Below, piece after piece: positions 1 to 12,932 of a stretch of 64,000 nt of DNA. The notes under the pieces were generated by a model. It saw only the letters and a list, made by a program, of their open reading frames with translations, was not told the origin of the DNA and searched no databases. The DNA is taken from contig CM031560.1 in assembly GCA_018466975.1 (NCBI GenBank), positions 2,356,001 through 2,420,000 of the forward strand, given 5' to 3'. Numbering within the stretch: the first letter of the stretch is position 1; each line of letters opens with the position of its first letter. Both the position numbers and the translations under genes were made by a program. The DNA comes from Sparassis latifolia. Lineage: Eukaryota > Basidiomycota > Agaricomycetes > Polyporales > Sparassidaceae.

Positions 1-1234
1 GAACATGCTCCCCAAGGTTCGACCTTTGACTTCACCGCCCCGTCCAGCCTCGTCCAGCCCTTTCGCGCTCGCGCTTGCGCCACGCTTCTTGCTTCGGACA
101 ATACAGCGGAAATGGATCGCACCTTTGCGTTTGTCGACGGTCCGGGGAGCGCATGCGCAGGGCGTGATATGTATATCCGCGTCGTTGCCGTCACCGCTAC
201 TGTCCAGGTCCGTGCGTTGTCGTCCCCCTGTTCTGTAATGGGTCTCCATTACGTCCATTCTGAATTTCTGATCGCTCGTAGGTGTGTTATTGTTGTAGAT
301 ACGTCGCTCTAGGCGATATCAATGCAAATGGAGGAGGTGTTCGTACGGGCCTGGTGTTCCGCGCCGCTGAGGCATGAAGAGGACAATGTTCGACCGGTCT
401 GCCGCCGCCTGCCCCCACCGCCAACATGCGCATTGCAGAACGCAGATGTGGCTGTGTCGCAAAGCCGGGATGGCGATCGTCGTTTCGTTCGTACCTCTGC
501 GTCTTTTCGTGACGTTTGACCGACACATTCCCCTCAGAGGAACATGTTCCCCGACTCTCAGCGACCGGGAGGCCGAAAGGCTACAGGAATCACTGTCATA
601 TGCGTACCACGACCTGCCTTGAACCGGCAAAACTCACTACCGCACCGCGAAGCGGAGGCTGCAAGATACTCTAGGTGCATTATAATGCCTACGGCTTCGG
701 GGCTCGTGCGTACACACCGAATCAGCCATCGAACCCAGATCAGCGAGAGCGATCCAGTCACGCGAGCAAGCCGACTTCCAGGACTCAAGGGACCGGGGGG
801 ATAAATACAGATTTACTTCTAAGTATTAGCGCATTCTATCTAACCACAGCGCGTACGAACAGTCTATATACTCGGGCGCAATAACAAATCATCGAGGGGC
901 GGTCGTCGAAAATACAATGTGCGACGGTAGCTAGGTAGGTAGGGGCAGGCAACGAATTAGTTTCCGTGCGCTGCGCGCGCGCATATATACATGCCGTTCG
1001 GTCTATTCGTCTATATTGAATCTGAGTCCATGTCTGGCCGGCTGAAGAGCGGGGGGCATTCTATAGTGAGATAGCGAGATGAGATGGGATGGGATAGGAT
1101 GCTGACAAGTAAGGGTATCTCACGACTTACGGCGCACTAGAACAGTGAATTAGGACAAACAGACGACACACAGGGAGAGGAAAAAAAGGCCCGAGGCCAC
1201 CAAACCACGGTGGCGATGCTCGGCCTACGCCTCA
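1..1234. other. Gene-free 3' flank of the creA-like gene
   Basis: No reading frame here shows a recognisable domain, and none is supported by splice signals. The segment lies downstream of the minus-strand zinc-finger gene that ends at 1235, so part of it is likely its 3' UTR and terminator region. Short open frames on both strands overlap each other and look like chance frames in GC-rich DNA. Confidence 0.5.
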
Positions 1235-3564
1235 CTACGGCGACGCCTCCACAGCAGTAACCGAAGGCCTGCGATACCCGCTGGCCGCAGCGAGCTCGCT
1301 AAACCCAGGCAACTCGACCTTCCCCCGCTCGAGGTTCGTCTTCTCCACAGACGCCTCCGCAACATCCTCCGACGCCGCACGCCGCGTCGGCGACGACGGC
1401 GACGAGCGGAGCTTGATCGGCGGAAGTGTAATCGGCGGCGAGCACGAGCGCGACCCGGGCACAGACGTCGCAGAGGCGAAATCCGGTGGCGGCGCCATGT
1501 CGTGCGCGTAGTGCGCCGGCGGCGGCGGGGGATTCTTGCCCGCCCCGCCGCGCGGGTGGATCGGCGTCATCCCGAACGCGACGCGCACCGAGTGCGCGAG
1601 GTGGTGATGGTGCGCCGGGCCCGGGTTCGGCTCGCGCACGGGGTGCGCCAGGCGTGCCTGCGGCGACGGCGCGCGCGAGCTCGACGCGCTCCCGACCGCG
1701 AGCGGGTGTGTGTGGCTGCGCGGGCTGCTGCCGCTGCTGCTCGGCCCGCTCGACAGCTGCGGCGTCGGCAGCGGGGGCAGCGTGCGCTCGCCCGCGTACG
1801 GCACCTGGAAGCCGGAGCCCGTGCTCGCGGAGTGCGCGAGCGCGTGGTGGTCGCCGCCGAAGGGCGCGTACGCCACGAGGTCGCCCGCGCTGCCGCGCTT
1901 CGCCATGCGCCCGCTGATGCCGCCCGACGGCGGGCTGCCCGCGATGCTCGTCCTGCGCTCGCGCATGCGCGCCTCGTACATGCTGAAGTCCTCGAGGGGG
2001 TCGAGGCCGGGCGGCGGCAGCCGGAAGGGCGAGGGTGCGCGCGAGGGCGCGCCCGAGTGGATATTGAGCGTGCGCAGCCCGCCGAGGAAGGGGCTCGTAG
2101 ACGGTGTGAACGAGAACTCGGCGGGGGGCGGCTTCACGTAGGGTGTCTGCACCGCCGTGGCGAGGCCGTTCAGCGGGGAGTGTGCCGCCTGCAGAGAGTC
2201 GGAATCGGAACTGATGGGAGACGGCGAGTCTTCGTGAGTGACGTGGGCGTGGCGATGTGGGGCAGGGGGCGCATGTGCGGGATGGTGGTACGGGTGGCTC
2301 CACGAACCGTGAGGGTGGGGATGCGCTTGACTATGGCGCAGGTGGGGGTATGCTGCATCGACGACATGCCCAGGCACGTGCGTGTGCTGCTCCCGGCGCG
2401 TTGACGAGGCACTCATACGCCGTTCACGGTGTCCGCTGCGCATCTCGATGGGCTGGTCATCGTCGTAGACCCGCTCCCGCTCCCTCGAGGTCCCGAAGTA
2501 ACCTCCGTCATCGCCATGCGATGTGGGGTAGAATGGCGTCGTTATCGGAGTCGTCGATGCGCTCTTGGACAGTCTCCCGTGGAGCGATAACATTTCCGCA
2601 TGTCGCGCCTCGTACTCGGCCCGCCTGAGGGCCTCTGTGTGACGAAGCTCATACTCGGCTCTCCGAAGAGCTTCCGTCCGCTCTAGCGCATAAAGCTCTT
2701 CCACGGCGACACTGGACAGAGTCGTGAAGGCGTTCGGGTTCGCCGATAATGGGAAGGAATGGTCTGCGGAGCGTATGCGTCTCATGGCGTACATTGGCTG
2801 CTCCACAGCTTGCATGTCGGATGGGTACAGCGCTGTGGGCCTCCCATACGATTCATCCTAGACGTGCAAGGTATCAGCGATGATCACGGACAGAAGCCGG
2901 AGGCGATGCGCAACCCAGGCCCCTCACGCCGAGCGCAATCGCCGTCACGAGGACCACCACTCACCTCGTCATCGCTGTTCGCTCGACTCCTCGCCTTCTT
3001 CTGCACTCTAAAGTTCGAATCTCGCGCTCTCTCCAGTTCGACGTCGCTCCTCCCACTCGCCCGGGGGACCTCCACTTCCATGCTATCCTCGACGTCATGC
3101 TCGACCTTCGCCTTCGCCTTGGTCCTGGTCCCGCTCCCGCTCGGTGCGGAGGAGTTGTTATCGTGGTTGTGGTTGTTGTGTATGCGCGAGTGGCGCGTGA
3201 GCTCGTCGGAGCGTGAGAAGCGCTTCTCGCAGCCGCGGAACGTGCACTCGAACGGTTTCTCGCCAGTGTGTGTCCGAATATGACGGGTCTGGTAAGACGT
3301 ACGTGAGACGGTGCTGCACGCACAAACGGGCGCTGCACGACATACCTGATGCTCGAGGCGGCTGAAGGCACGGCCGCAGAGCGGGTACGGGCACTTGTAC
3401 GGCCTCGCGACCACCTTCTCCTGCGGTGGGGGCGGCGGGGACTGTGCGGCGACGTCCATGGGTGCAGTAGAGCTGGGATGCATGAGGCGGAGAAGCAGAG
3501 GGGGAGGCAGCGGGGAAACAGGGGTATTAGTATCAGATATCAGAGGGGCGGGAATCACAGGCAC
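1235..3564 (-). CDS. creA: CreA/Mig1-type C2H2 zinc-finger carbon catabolite repressor
   Basis: Spliced model: exons 3564..3346, 3288..2965 and 2857..1235 (introns of 57 and 107 nt, both phase 0), giving 721 residues. Two adjacent C2H2 fingers are visible: C58/C63/H76/H80 (split by intron 1 after residue 73) and C88/C93/H106/H110, joined by the TGEKPFEC linker. The block [16 protein letters not shown] / [13 protein letters not shown] and the [13 protein letters not shown] ending are the CreA/Mig1 signature, which binds GC-rich SYGGRG sites and represses genes for alternative carbon sources when glucose is present. The rest is Ser/Pro/His-rich, with a 13-residue repeat around EALRRAEYE early in exon 3. 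Start is uncertain: Met1, Met28 and Met36 are all in frame ahead of the fingers. Long antisense frames over exon 3 are GC-bias shadows. Confidence 0.9.
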
Positions 3565-6500
3565 TAGTACTCACGAAAGAAGCAACTGAGTCGACGCGAA
3601 TGACCTCAGTGTGCGATCGGGCCCAGGCAGACGGACGACGTGTGTGGGCACGGTCGCGGGAGCAGCTGGCCTGCGGTGGCACGGCAGTGAGAACGGATGT
3701 CCGATGCGGTGGAAGCTCGCTGCGGCTGGCGTTCGCGATGGAGAATTCAGAGAAGACGGCGAAGCAGACGCGGCTTGTTCTTGGGGAGCCGTGGATTATC
3801 CGGTGGGGCTCGCGATGTCAGATGAAGCGACGACGGCGTGCACGGCGTGTCTGCGTGGGTGGGAGTGCGGCGAGTGGGTGTGCAGCGGGTGGTGGTGGTG
3901 GTGGTGGAAGGAGAGAGGACGGAAGGTTGCGGAGATCGCGAGAGAAAAAGCTGTTCCCCGCAGAGCGATGAACCCCGCGCCTGGAGATGATGGGGCGTTC
4001 CTTGAACGTTTCAATGCGTGGCAGATGAGAGAGAGAGATGGGCGCCGTGCGCTGCGGGCGCGGTCGACTCGTCTGGTCTGACCTGGAGAGTGCACAGAAC
4101 GCTCGATTGCTGTCTATCGCCTTCTGCGGTTGCTCCAGAGCCACGCAGAGAGATAAAATAATGGATCATTTGTTTCGCCATTTCGTACCATGCTCGACGT
4201 CTCCGACGCTTTTCGGTCCGTCACTCACGTAAGCCCGTGCCTTCCGTTCCGCTCCTCGTCCCGACCTCCGGATCCTCTCGAAACATGCTTGAAAAGTCCT
4301 TCATCTTGGAAAAAAAATACCTCGCCAGGGAAAAAAACACATTCCACATGCTTCTCGCTCGCTGACCACACGCCCCCCCCCAATTTCAAGTGTTCTGGAC
4401 ATGGACTCCTGCCGTTATCGCATTCTTATTTCACTGTGACATCAGTCGGGGGACTTTAGAGTGTTACGTCCGAGCGCCCGCGGGAGTGGGCCACGTTGCT
4501 CTCAAACGTTGGAAATGACATCGAGGTATCCAGGGGCCATCCACTGATAAGATAAGATTGATCGTCTTCCCAGATTTATCTGACAAGACCATTCCAGCGT
4601 CGGCTCAGACGCGTTACAAATTTTGAGGCGTCTTGTGTACGCCCCCCAAGCCGGATCTTCTCAGTATGTACTTGCCAGCTCAGAAGTACTATAGGTACGT
4701 GCGATGGAAACGTGTCGAGGGATGCTACTCGGAGATGAAAGGACCACACACCCTACACCGGACGAGATCGTCCTCCACCGCTTCCACCGCCTCCCCATTC
4801 CGAACCCTTGCCACCAGTCAATTTTTGTAATCCCCGTGTGGGGACCCTGCGATATTCGCAAATTGGCGATGAAACAGGTGTGCGAACGCTCTCCACGTCC
4901 TGGCCAGCGTTCCGGAAACTCACGCGCACGAGTGACGGCGCAGGCTTTGGACACGCCATTTCTTCGCGCGTCTCGCCACAGAATAATACAGCACCCCAAG
5001 GTGAGCGCGGCGGAAGAAGAGGTGACGACACGCGTTCTATCGCGAATGTGATCAGCGGTGGCCCGCCCAGGCTCTCGAGATAACACCTTGCGCAACCTTT
5101 TGCGCAAAGCCAGACTCTCTATCTCGCGTGCGCATCTCGTCATGACGTCCCCCGACGCACGGAGTCGTCCCACTCCTGCAGCTAGCCGCACCTTCCTCTC
5201 TCGCCAGTGCCGGCCCGCCATGACGACCAATGCGTGTATCCAAGGCACCCCAGGACACCTGCTGACTCGCGACCGCGACCTTCCAGTTCTGCGACACTTC
5301 GCGCCACGTTCCGGCAAGACACCGTCGCTTGCCAGACAGAGGTCGAGTCCGTGGTGCGCGACAGCGTCCAGGTCGCGTTATTTCCTACGCTCCGTGCCTG
5401 GCTGCAGCCGTATGACCACAGGAGGTCGTCCCACCGCGTCCATATCCTGATTCCTCTGCCACTCTGCGCCACCGGAGGGAGGTGGATTTGGCAATCGCGT
5501 TCTCCCCGGAACCCCCGCAGGGCAGCGATCCCCGATGTTACTCCGCGAAGATCCTCCTTGGGAGGTCCCCTCGGGTGAACTCGGAAGGTCCTGCTTATCA
5601 GATGATCTTATCGAGCGAACAGTATACACGTGGTACGCGCCACGAAGGGTATGCAGACCATATCATGGCGATCATCCTCGCAGAAGCATGAAGAGCAGCA
5701 GCAGCACAGCGAGAGACGTTGCACTGGCAAGTATCCACGACACCACCGACGGGATCTCCGGCGCGTCCCCGCATGTGGGGCGACCGAGATCCGTATGCGT
5801 GCGGCGTGCTTGCGGCAACTTCACGTTCTGCGCCATCTGCCATCAGCCCCGCCGCACAGTATCTCTCGGATCCACATACTGGGGCACGCTCGCAGGTCCT
5901 GGTCGGCGAACGGGTGACATACGTGCATATCTTTCTCTCGCTGAATGGACACCTCGCCGTCGTCCGCTGGTCGTCCTCGTTCTGGCAACTTCGTCGCGAA
6001 CGTCATGGTGTGTCCCGGCGTGATATGCACGCTGCACTGGCGGCTCGCAGCGGGAGCCCGACGAGGAGCTGGAAGACGCGTCTGCCGCCATCGGCGCGCT
6101 CGTCTCCACGTAGCCGACCTTCTCGCCTTCCTCCCCTCTTCCCCGCTCGGTTCCCCACTCGCTTCTCCGTTTCTCTCGCGAAACAGGGACATCCTCCTGC
6201 TCGACGCGATGCGCAGGTTCGACCTGAAGGCCTGACCGCCGGCGAGTCCATACTCCAGAACAAAAAAGAACAATGCCGTGCGAAGATTCCTGGTCTGCGC
6301 CGCATCCACGCCTGCGGGCAAGGGCAAAGTTTAAAAGCTACTTCCACCCGGCCGCCGGCGGTCGAACCTCGTCCCCGCGGTAACAACGGTGGGTGTCGCC
6401 GCGTCCGTGCGATCTGCGCTCCCATAGAATCTTTCTCTCGCGAATCTATTCTTGCACTTCATGCCCTCCACGGTGCGTGTTCTTTCCATGGGCGGTTGGC

Positions 6501-7723
6501 GCGCAGGGCGTGTGGGTTGTGTCCTTGTTCTGTTCTTGGCCGCGTCGCTCGGCGCTCGGATGGTGTGACTTCGAGTCTCCCAGGGTTCCTGCGCACGTCG
6601 AAACCGTGGTTGGCCCGCACCATCCTCGGACGCCGTTCTAACAGCCTGGTGCGCGTCTGACGTCGTGTGTGTGCTCGCATTAATGAACGGACGGCCAAGG
6701 CGGATGATCTGGGGGGTGTGGGAGCATCTCGGGCTCGCCCGTCCCTCCGTGCGTTCCGGCGTACATATTGAGGTGCGGGTGGTGCACGTCCTGAGCTCGC
6801 CTTGTGTCCGCTTGTTTTTGAACGCTGGCTGGCGTTTGTATGGGGCGTGGTACGCGCGTGCTCGGTGTCTCACGTCAGACCTGGCCATATCGTATGCGCT
6901 TTCCGCGTTTCTCAGGCCCACTGGCAGCGGTGAGAACTCTGACAACCACCCATATCTGTCGGCCTATGACCTACAAACGCACGCGCAGCCTTCGCAGAAG
7001 TACCACCATGTTCGGCGGTCTGTTTCCTATCTTTTGTGGTGCTCACCGCAGGGGTACATGTTGTGCGCCGGCCGAGTATACTGTCGATGGGTCGACTGGA
7101 GGCTTCCGTGGGTAAGTAGCGCTGCTTGTAAGTTTTTGTTGTGCTGTAAGAAACTACTCTAATGTGTAATGCAATGTGGACTTCGGCGCTAACGGCAGCG
7201 TACGGGATGCGCTGTCAGTCGTTCTCTCCTCTTTGAGCAAGCATGGACAGCCAAAAGCGGCGATGCGACACTCCAGTGCTCTGGCAGTCATTGCTAGACT
7301 GTGCGTCGCTGTTGCTGACGTTGCACGGACAGTGTGCTGTCCGCTGCGCCTGTGGACGCGTGCGCTCCCGATGGCCTAACTCTCTAATGTGCCTTTTAAT
7401 TGCAAAAAAAGGCTGGTAATAACTTGTAGTACAACAATTCTCACTATCGTACTCATTGCTTGTGGTGCTGGCTCCGGTTGTAGGCGCCAATGGATTCTGA
7501 TCCATGCTCCATGCCCTCTACTCCAGCCTGACGCGGTCACGTGATCTCCCTCGAACAGACGGAGCCGCGGGAGAAGGTGTCCTTCTGGCCCTCCGAGGGA
7601 TGGACATGGCCCCGCGCCAACCATGTGCGAGTCAGCTCCACACGGATACCCGCTACTTTGCTACAGACACTCATTCCAGCACCCCGCGCTCTCCCAGTTG
7701 ACAGTGGGCCTCGACGAGCGAGA
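3565..7723. other. Long region without a convincing gene, upstream of creA
   Basis: Over 4 kb separates the creA start from the next gene. The first part must hold the creA promoter and leader. Sites fitting the CreA consensus SYGGRG occur at 3803-3808 (GTGGGG, plus) and 3956-3961 (GCGGGG, minus), which would permit autoregulation, although such hexamers are common in GC-rich DNA. Several open frames of 160-310 codons lie at 5.7-7.2 kb on both strands. They overlap, lack recognisable motifs and are rich in Arg, Ser and Pro as expected for chance frames. A minus-strand stretch at about 6110-5830 reads most like protein, but I could not assign it. I see no tRNA or other RNA gene. Confidence 0.4.
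3888..3905 (+). repeat. (GGT)6 microsatellite upstream of creA
   Basis: Six perfect GGT units followed by GG, about 325 bp upstream of the first possible creA start codon. It may lie in the 5' leader or promoter of that gene. Confidence 0.8.
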
Positions 7724-8667
7724 ATGCCACGGGAGGAGGACACCATTTTTGAGGAGGGGTTCCTCGTGCAGCCCCCCGGCATCGACCCCGAGACGGGCGA
7801 GCGGTGGAAGCCGCGCTGGGTCGCGAAGCGCGACTGCGACTGCGACGCGCTCTCGCGGTGGGAAGCTAACAAGGCGGGTCTGCGCGAGTTCGAAGTCGCG
7901 AGGCCAGGTATGTTTGGTCGTTTGACCGCCGCGTCTCAGTGTGCCGACGTTCGTTGCCGTCTAGAAGTTAAGAAAAAAGAGGAGGAATATGATTACTTGG
8001 GCGAGGCAGTCATTCCTATTGCCGCATTTGCGGCGGGTTCACCCTGGCTCGCTGCCAAGCCCGAGGTGAAGGAGGTGGTGGCTGTCTCTAGCACGCGTCC
8101 GGAGTCTATGCTCGACATCGACTCTTTCGCAGTCGCCGACCCTGGTCCAGTTAGATCGCGATCACCACGACCGTTCGGTTTGTCCTACTTCCAAGTATGG
8201 GCACTCCTCTTGCTGACGGCTGACGGCTAACCGCAGTGCTCGACGAAGGCTGGCTGCTCTCGGACGGCATCTCCTCCGCCAGAGGGATGTACGTACAGAT
8301 TGGCAACTCTTGGGCAGATCGGAGCACGCCTGGGTTCTGGCGCGGCAGGCTCGAAGGCGCGCGTGGCGCAGTTCTAGCTGTGTACAGGAGCCACGCTACC
8401 GCGCGCGTCAGTATGCTGAGCCCGCGCGAGCCCTCCGAGACCTTTCTCGTCATCCCCCTGAAGTACCTCTGGCCCGTGCCGCCAGATGAGGCGGGCCAGA
8501 GGATCATGGTCATGAGCGAGGGCGGGCAGCTGGGCAGGGCATGGAGCAAGATTCGTGATGGCTGAATCGTCACCCAAGACGGCGACGATAGACCTGCCGA
8601 GGTTGAGGAGCGAAATTTGGTGCGGATGCTCAAGTTTGACCAGGATGACAATCTGGTGTTTACGGGT
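7724..8667 (+). pseudogene. Spt5-like KOW-domain protein, interrupted by an in-frame TGA
   Basis: Exons 7724..7907, 7965..8177 and 8237..8565 splice cleanly (introns 57 and 59 nt). Exon 3 resembles the C-terminal KOW region of the elongation factor Spt5: a GxxxGARGAV turn, a strand ending in IPLKYLWPVPP, and GQRIMVM followed by a GxLGxxxxIRDG segment. Family proteins continue through this point. Here the frame meets TGA at 8563-8565, then reads on with family-like sequence (IVTQDGDD...VEERNLVRMLKFD) to a second stop at 8665-8667. One base change (for example TGG to TGA) would explain it. The N-terminal 130 residues are not recognised and no NGN domain is present, so this is a truncated paralogue rather than the true Spt5. 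The upstream boundary is uncertain because the frame is open back to 7541. Confidence 0.5.
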
Positions 8668-10497
8668 ATGTGATGTGAGGTGTCCGCGGTTGGGGTCCGT
8701 GCGTCTCGTTTCGTTGCTCTGCGTGAAATTTGCCCGCTTGCGAGTCTATGCTAACAGAGTAAGATTCAACCAAAGATTGGGGGGGATGAATCATCAAGAA
8801 GTCCGATGAAAGACCCATGAATGACTCCCGGGCTCTTCGCGACAAATCCGGCGTATCTAACGGAATATCTTCAGGGAAGGCGTTGGCCGGTCAAGAGCAT
8901 GAGGGGGCTCGTAGCTACGCCATGGCACAGCAGACTAAGCAGAGATTGGGTGGTGGCAATTATGGACCATACTAGTGAGGAGACATAGTCACGGCATCCG
9001 TCTGCAAAGCTCAAGAATGGTTTCACATACCAGAGACTTCTGAGGGGGCCTGACGGTCTCGTCGGAATAAACAGTTGGCTAGCCATGCCAATATCACTGC
9101 CATAGCATTGACACAGACCCTGCAAGTGCTGGAGTAAACTAACAAATAAATTCTGTCGACAAAGGTCTAATCCACAGGATAACATTATTAGTACGAAAGA
9201 TAAAGCTCTGAAGAAACATAACTGACCGGCCAGGTTTCAGAAAAATATGAAGAATGTTCTCGACTGACCCGCTAGAAAACATGAAAAATCACGCATGAGA
9301 AGTCAGCGAGCGGGAAGTCATTGCATCATCACCACAAAGAAACTAAAACCAGAGATAAGTCCGTCGCCGCGAGTAACAAGCATGTCGCAGCTGCAAGGTT
9401 GATACAAAGAGATTAAGAACGGTAGATTGGCATCGCCGAAGTCAGGAGGACTAGCTAGAAGTACTGCCAGTAGATCTGTATTCGGGGAAGTGCAAAATAT
9501 ATGGAGAATAAATTTCGGGAGTGTAGCAGATATGTCGATCTGAACATGTATGAAACCGAGAAAAAATAGTTGCCGGAGGATCAGAACAGGAATGCAGAGC
9601 AAAAATTAATCAGAACGAAACAGAAGATCTATAATAGAGGACCATATCACGTACAGGAACTAGAGGGTCGACTTCAGACCAGTCGGGTGACTTAAAAGTT
9701 CCGGGATGAACGGATAAGCGATGCCTCCCATGTCATCGTCACAGTGCTAATGTGAAGAACCTGAACGAGAGCGGGCTCACTTGAATGAGCTCGTGGGCAT
9801 GGACGTCGTTAGATGTGCAAGTTCGTACGTGAATTTTCTGCACCTTCCAACTCGACGTTGTCTATGGAACACTCGACGCAGACCTGGGAGCATTGTTCCT
9901 GCGGCAACATAGCGCACGGTACGCATCAACCTATGTCTTTGCAGACACTAGAAAGTATTCATACTGCACAGCACTAGCGTGGCTGATGATTTTGGTCTGC
10001 TTGAACGCTGGAAAAGAGCACCTAACCTGACCCGGATCCCACTTGCAAACAATCAGGTTAGGTGCCCTTGGATTGAGGTACCGCCGATCGAGTTCGTACG
10101 GCACCTCGGGAATTGGAAGTAAGCATCTGTCTGAGACTACAGAATCCGCAAGACTGCTACATTAGCATGCACGACGATAAAGAGTTTCTTACGATCCTAA
10201 CGCCTACCGGCACTCTTGCAGTTAGTCTCCCAAAGGCAGACTACAAAATCAGTCCTATGAGAGGTGGGAGGGACGGTCTATGTTGCAGCTAAACTGGAGG
10301 TCAAGGTCAAACCTTCCAGATTGGGCAAGGTGTAAAACCTCCCAAATGCGCCGAATGCCACCCGGATCGGGTCGGTTTACCCAGCAGTCCAACTAACACC
10401 TCCTGCGTGTCTTACACACTCTCCACACGCGACTCGGACTGCCGGAATCATTATATGTGAAGTGCTACGTATCTCTTGACTGTTTCTGACGTGCACC
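8668..10497. other. Gene-free interval
   Basis: No frame longer than about 100 codons and no recognisable product. Base composition is less GC-rich than in the flanking genes. The only structure I find is the perfect hairpin listed at 10018-10065. The last 100 bp should contain the promoter of the dynactin gene (an AT-rich ATTATATG lies about 45 bp before its start codon). Confidence 0.5.
10018..10065. repeat. Perfect 13-bp inverted repeat with 22-nt loop
   Basis: Left arm GCACCTAACCTGA at 10018-10030 and right arm TCAGGTTAGGTGC at 10053-10065 are exact reverse complements. No T-run follows either arm and no gene ends nearby, so a terminator role has no support. It could be a transposon relic or a protein-binding palindrome. 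Confidence 0.7.
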
Positions 10498-12387
10498 ATG
10501 GCGCCCAGCGTTGAATACTATTGCCCGTGTCTGGCGGACTCACCCCATCCGCCACCCCCGCATCTCGCTTCGTCCTCTGACAGCTTCCACCCGCTGCACA
10601 ATCTCTTCTTCTGCGAGGAATGCGACGCTGTCCGGTGCAACCGATGTGTCCTGGTGGAAGTCAGCGGGTACTATTGTCCGAACTGTCTCTTCGAGGTGCC
10701 GAGCGCGAGCGTACGCGCGGAGAAGAACAGGTGAGTACCTCTAGCTGGACGTGTTCCAGTGCGGGCCTGGGTGACTGAGCGGAAGGTAGATGTGCTCGGA
10801 ACTGCTTTCTTTGTCCGAATTGCCGTAACACGCTCACGGTCGTCCCGTCCGACCCACCAGAAGATGGCGACAGCCGGATGTCTCCCGTCGCCGGCAGCAC
10901 GCTCGGCGAGCCACCTTTCTTCCTCTACTGTAATCACTGCCGATGGGACTCTGCAGAAGTGAACATCACGTTTGAGAAACCGACCGGTCTTGCTGGTGCG
11001 TACGCTATCTCCGAATGCCCACGAAGCCTCACCGCACGCACGTCGCAGCACAACTACAAAAGTTCGAAGACTCCGCGCCCGAATCGCTCGAATTCGAGCG
11101 CCTCAAGGAACACTTTGAGCCCTTCCTACGTGCATCCTCCTCCTCCTCCACCTTGCCAAGCACGTCCTCACACTCACATCACCATACAAATCCTATCACA
11201 GCCGCAGCCTCGTCCGCCCTCGCGCGCGACGTCCCTGGCGTGGGCAAGTACAGCCCCCTTTCGCGCAGCCGCGCCGGCCGCGAGAAGGGCGCGAACAAGC
11301 ACGACATTCCCGACTACAAGAGCCGCGTCGAGGTCGGCGCCGCGGGCGGGCTCGGTAACGGCGGCGGCGAGGCTGACATCGACTTCATGCGCCACCTTGA
11401 AACGGTCGCGGAGGTCGCGACGCTCGAGCAGCGCTGGGCGAACAGCTGGGTGTCGTCCCTGCACACTAGGTGAGTCGCTCCCCGTCGCCGCCGTGCGTGC
11501 TCACACGATCGCCCGCCCCAGCGATCTCAAGCCGCTGCGCATCCCGCTGCAGTCGAAGAACTCGAAGCGCTGCCCGAGCTGCCGCCACATCCTCATCAAG
11601 CCGGAGCAGAAAGCGCAGTCGGTGCGGTACAAGATCAAGCTTGTCGCGGCGAACTACCTCCCGGCTATCAATGTCTCGCTGCCGCACGCGCAGGCCGCGG
11701 CGGAGATGTTGAAGCGCTCTGCGTTGACCAAGTCGACATCCGCGGTTGTGGATGACTCGGCTGGGTCCGGCGGGCTGCTTGCAGGCAAGACGTACGCGTT
11801 CCATCTTGCGTTCACGAATCCGCTGTACGACCCGATCCAAGTGCGGCTGAAGAAGGCACAGCCGCATCCTGCTGAAGCTGAAGCGGGCGCGCGGCGTGCG
11901 TTCCAAGTCAATCTGCCGACGATGGCGTTCCCCATCGCTGCATTTGCGGAGGCGTGGGAGTATGAGGACGATGAAGAAGACATGTTTGGGCTGGATGGTG
12001 ACGAGCCGGACGTTGAGGGACGGAGAGCGCAGAAGGATGGTCGGGGGAAGACGCGTACGGTTGGTGTGCTGGAGAAGAGGGCGAACGTGACCGTCGTATC
12101 TGGCGAAGTCATTCTCACCAAGGAAGCAAAGGGCAATGTCAAGGTACGTCGCCGTATCTGTTTATCTGAGGCTGTGCTGATTTCAGTCTGTCGAACAGTT
12201 CAACATGCTGGTGTCGTACACGTACAGGTCTGATGAACCCGACCCTTCTGAGGACAACGAGATGGCGACACCGTCGCGGTCGCATGCGAACAAACCACCG
12301 GAGATGAAGAACTTCTCGTTCTACACGGTGATCGACCTTGGTCCCATCATACGCAGGGAAGAGAGTAGGGTCAATTCGGAGCTTTGA
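10498..12387 (+). CDS. Dynactin subunit 4 (p62 family)
   Basis: Spliced model: 10498..10730, 10790..10995, 11049..11469, 11522..12143 and 12187..12387, total 560 residues. All four introns are 43-59 nt with standard GT-AG ends, and each junction restores a conserved block. The N terminus has the zinc-binding pattern of dynactin p62: YYCPCL, then FFCEECDAVRCNRCV, then YYCPNCLFEVPS, then KNRC...CPNC after intron 1, then FLYCNHCRWDS. Another CxxC (RCPSCRHILIKPEQ) starts exon 4, and the C terminus is the FNMLVSYTYR / YTVIDLG module. In the family this protein sits at the pointed end of the Arp1 filament of dynactin, the dynein activator needed for long-range nuclear and vesicle transport in hyphae. 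An acidic insert (YEDDEEDMFGLDGDEPDVEG) sits in exon 4. Confidence 0.93.
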
Positions 12388-12932
12388 TTGGAGCTGCTGT
12401 TATTCAGCTTTCTTGACCTGGTGCATTTGCGCCTGACGGCTTCCGTCCACCAATATTCACTGGCACGCCCGAATGCCTCAGATGAGAAGTTTCCGTTCAT
12501 TTTGTCGTTCAAATGCAAGCACACATGTTTCCAGCGTGTTTTCCGAGGCTAAAGACTGTGGTATAAGTATGTAGACGGACTTCTCGACTGCGCTACTGCG
12601 GACGAATCATGTTCGTGGGACAAGTGCCAGCCAATAACGCTACTAGTCAGGCCTTCAGGTCCTCCAATGGGAGCAGGCGCTAGAACTGACGGTGTTCTCG
12701 CGTGGTGGCGTAGCTACCCTGGGAGCGATACCGTCGCTACGAGTGCTATATTATGCCCACCGACCGCCCACCTGTCCAGGCCCACCTTTCCCTTCCATTC
12801 TGCTTCCCAGTTACTCTGTGAGTCGGCCTTGCCAGGCGCAAGCAAGCTTAGCCGTCTGTCTTTTCGTTTTCGGGCTTCGCTTCTTTACGTTCCTTCACGC
12901 TGGCCGCACCCCAGGCAGGATCACCTACGACC
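12388..12932. other. Intergenic promoter region
   Basis: A 545-bp gap between two co-directional genes. It should hold the 3' end of the dynactin transcript and the promoter of the membrane-protein gene. I see no conserved element or RNA gene. Confidence 0.5.

Noticed and set aside
1502..2404. 300-codon plus-strand frame opposite creA
   Set aside because: It is Arg/Ala-rich, antisense to the Ser/Pro/His-rich exon 3 of creA, and explained by the high GC content at third positions.
3803..3961. CreA autoregulation through GTGGGG and GCGGGG sites
   Set aside because: The hexamers fit the consensus, but this density is expected by chance in DNA of this GC content; mentioned only as a possibility.
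5719..6660. 313-codon plus-strand frame
   Set aside because: No domain, no codon or splice support, and competing open frames of similar quality on the other strand; typical of GC-rich noncoding DNA.
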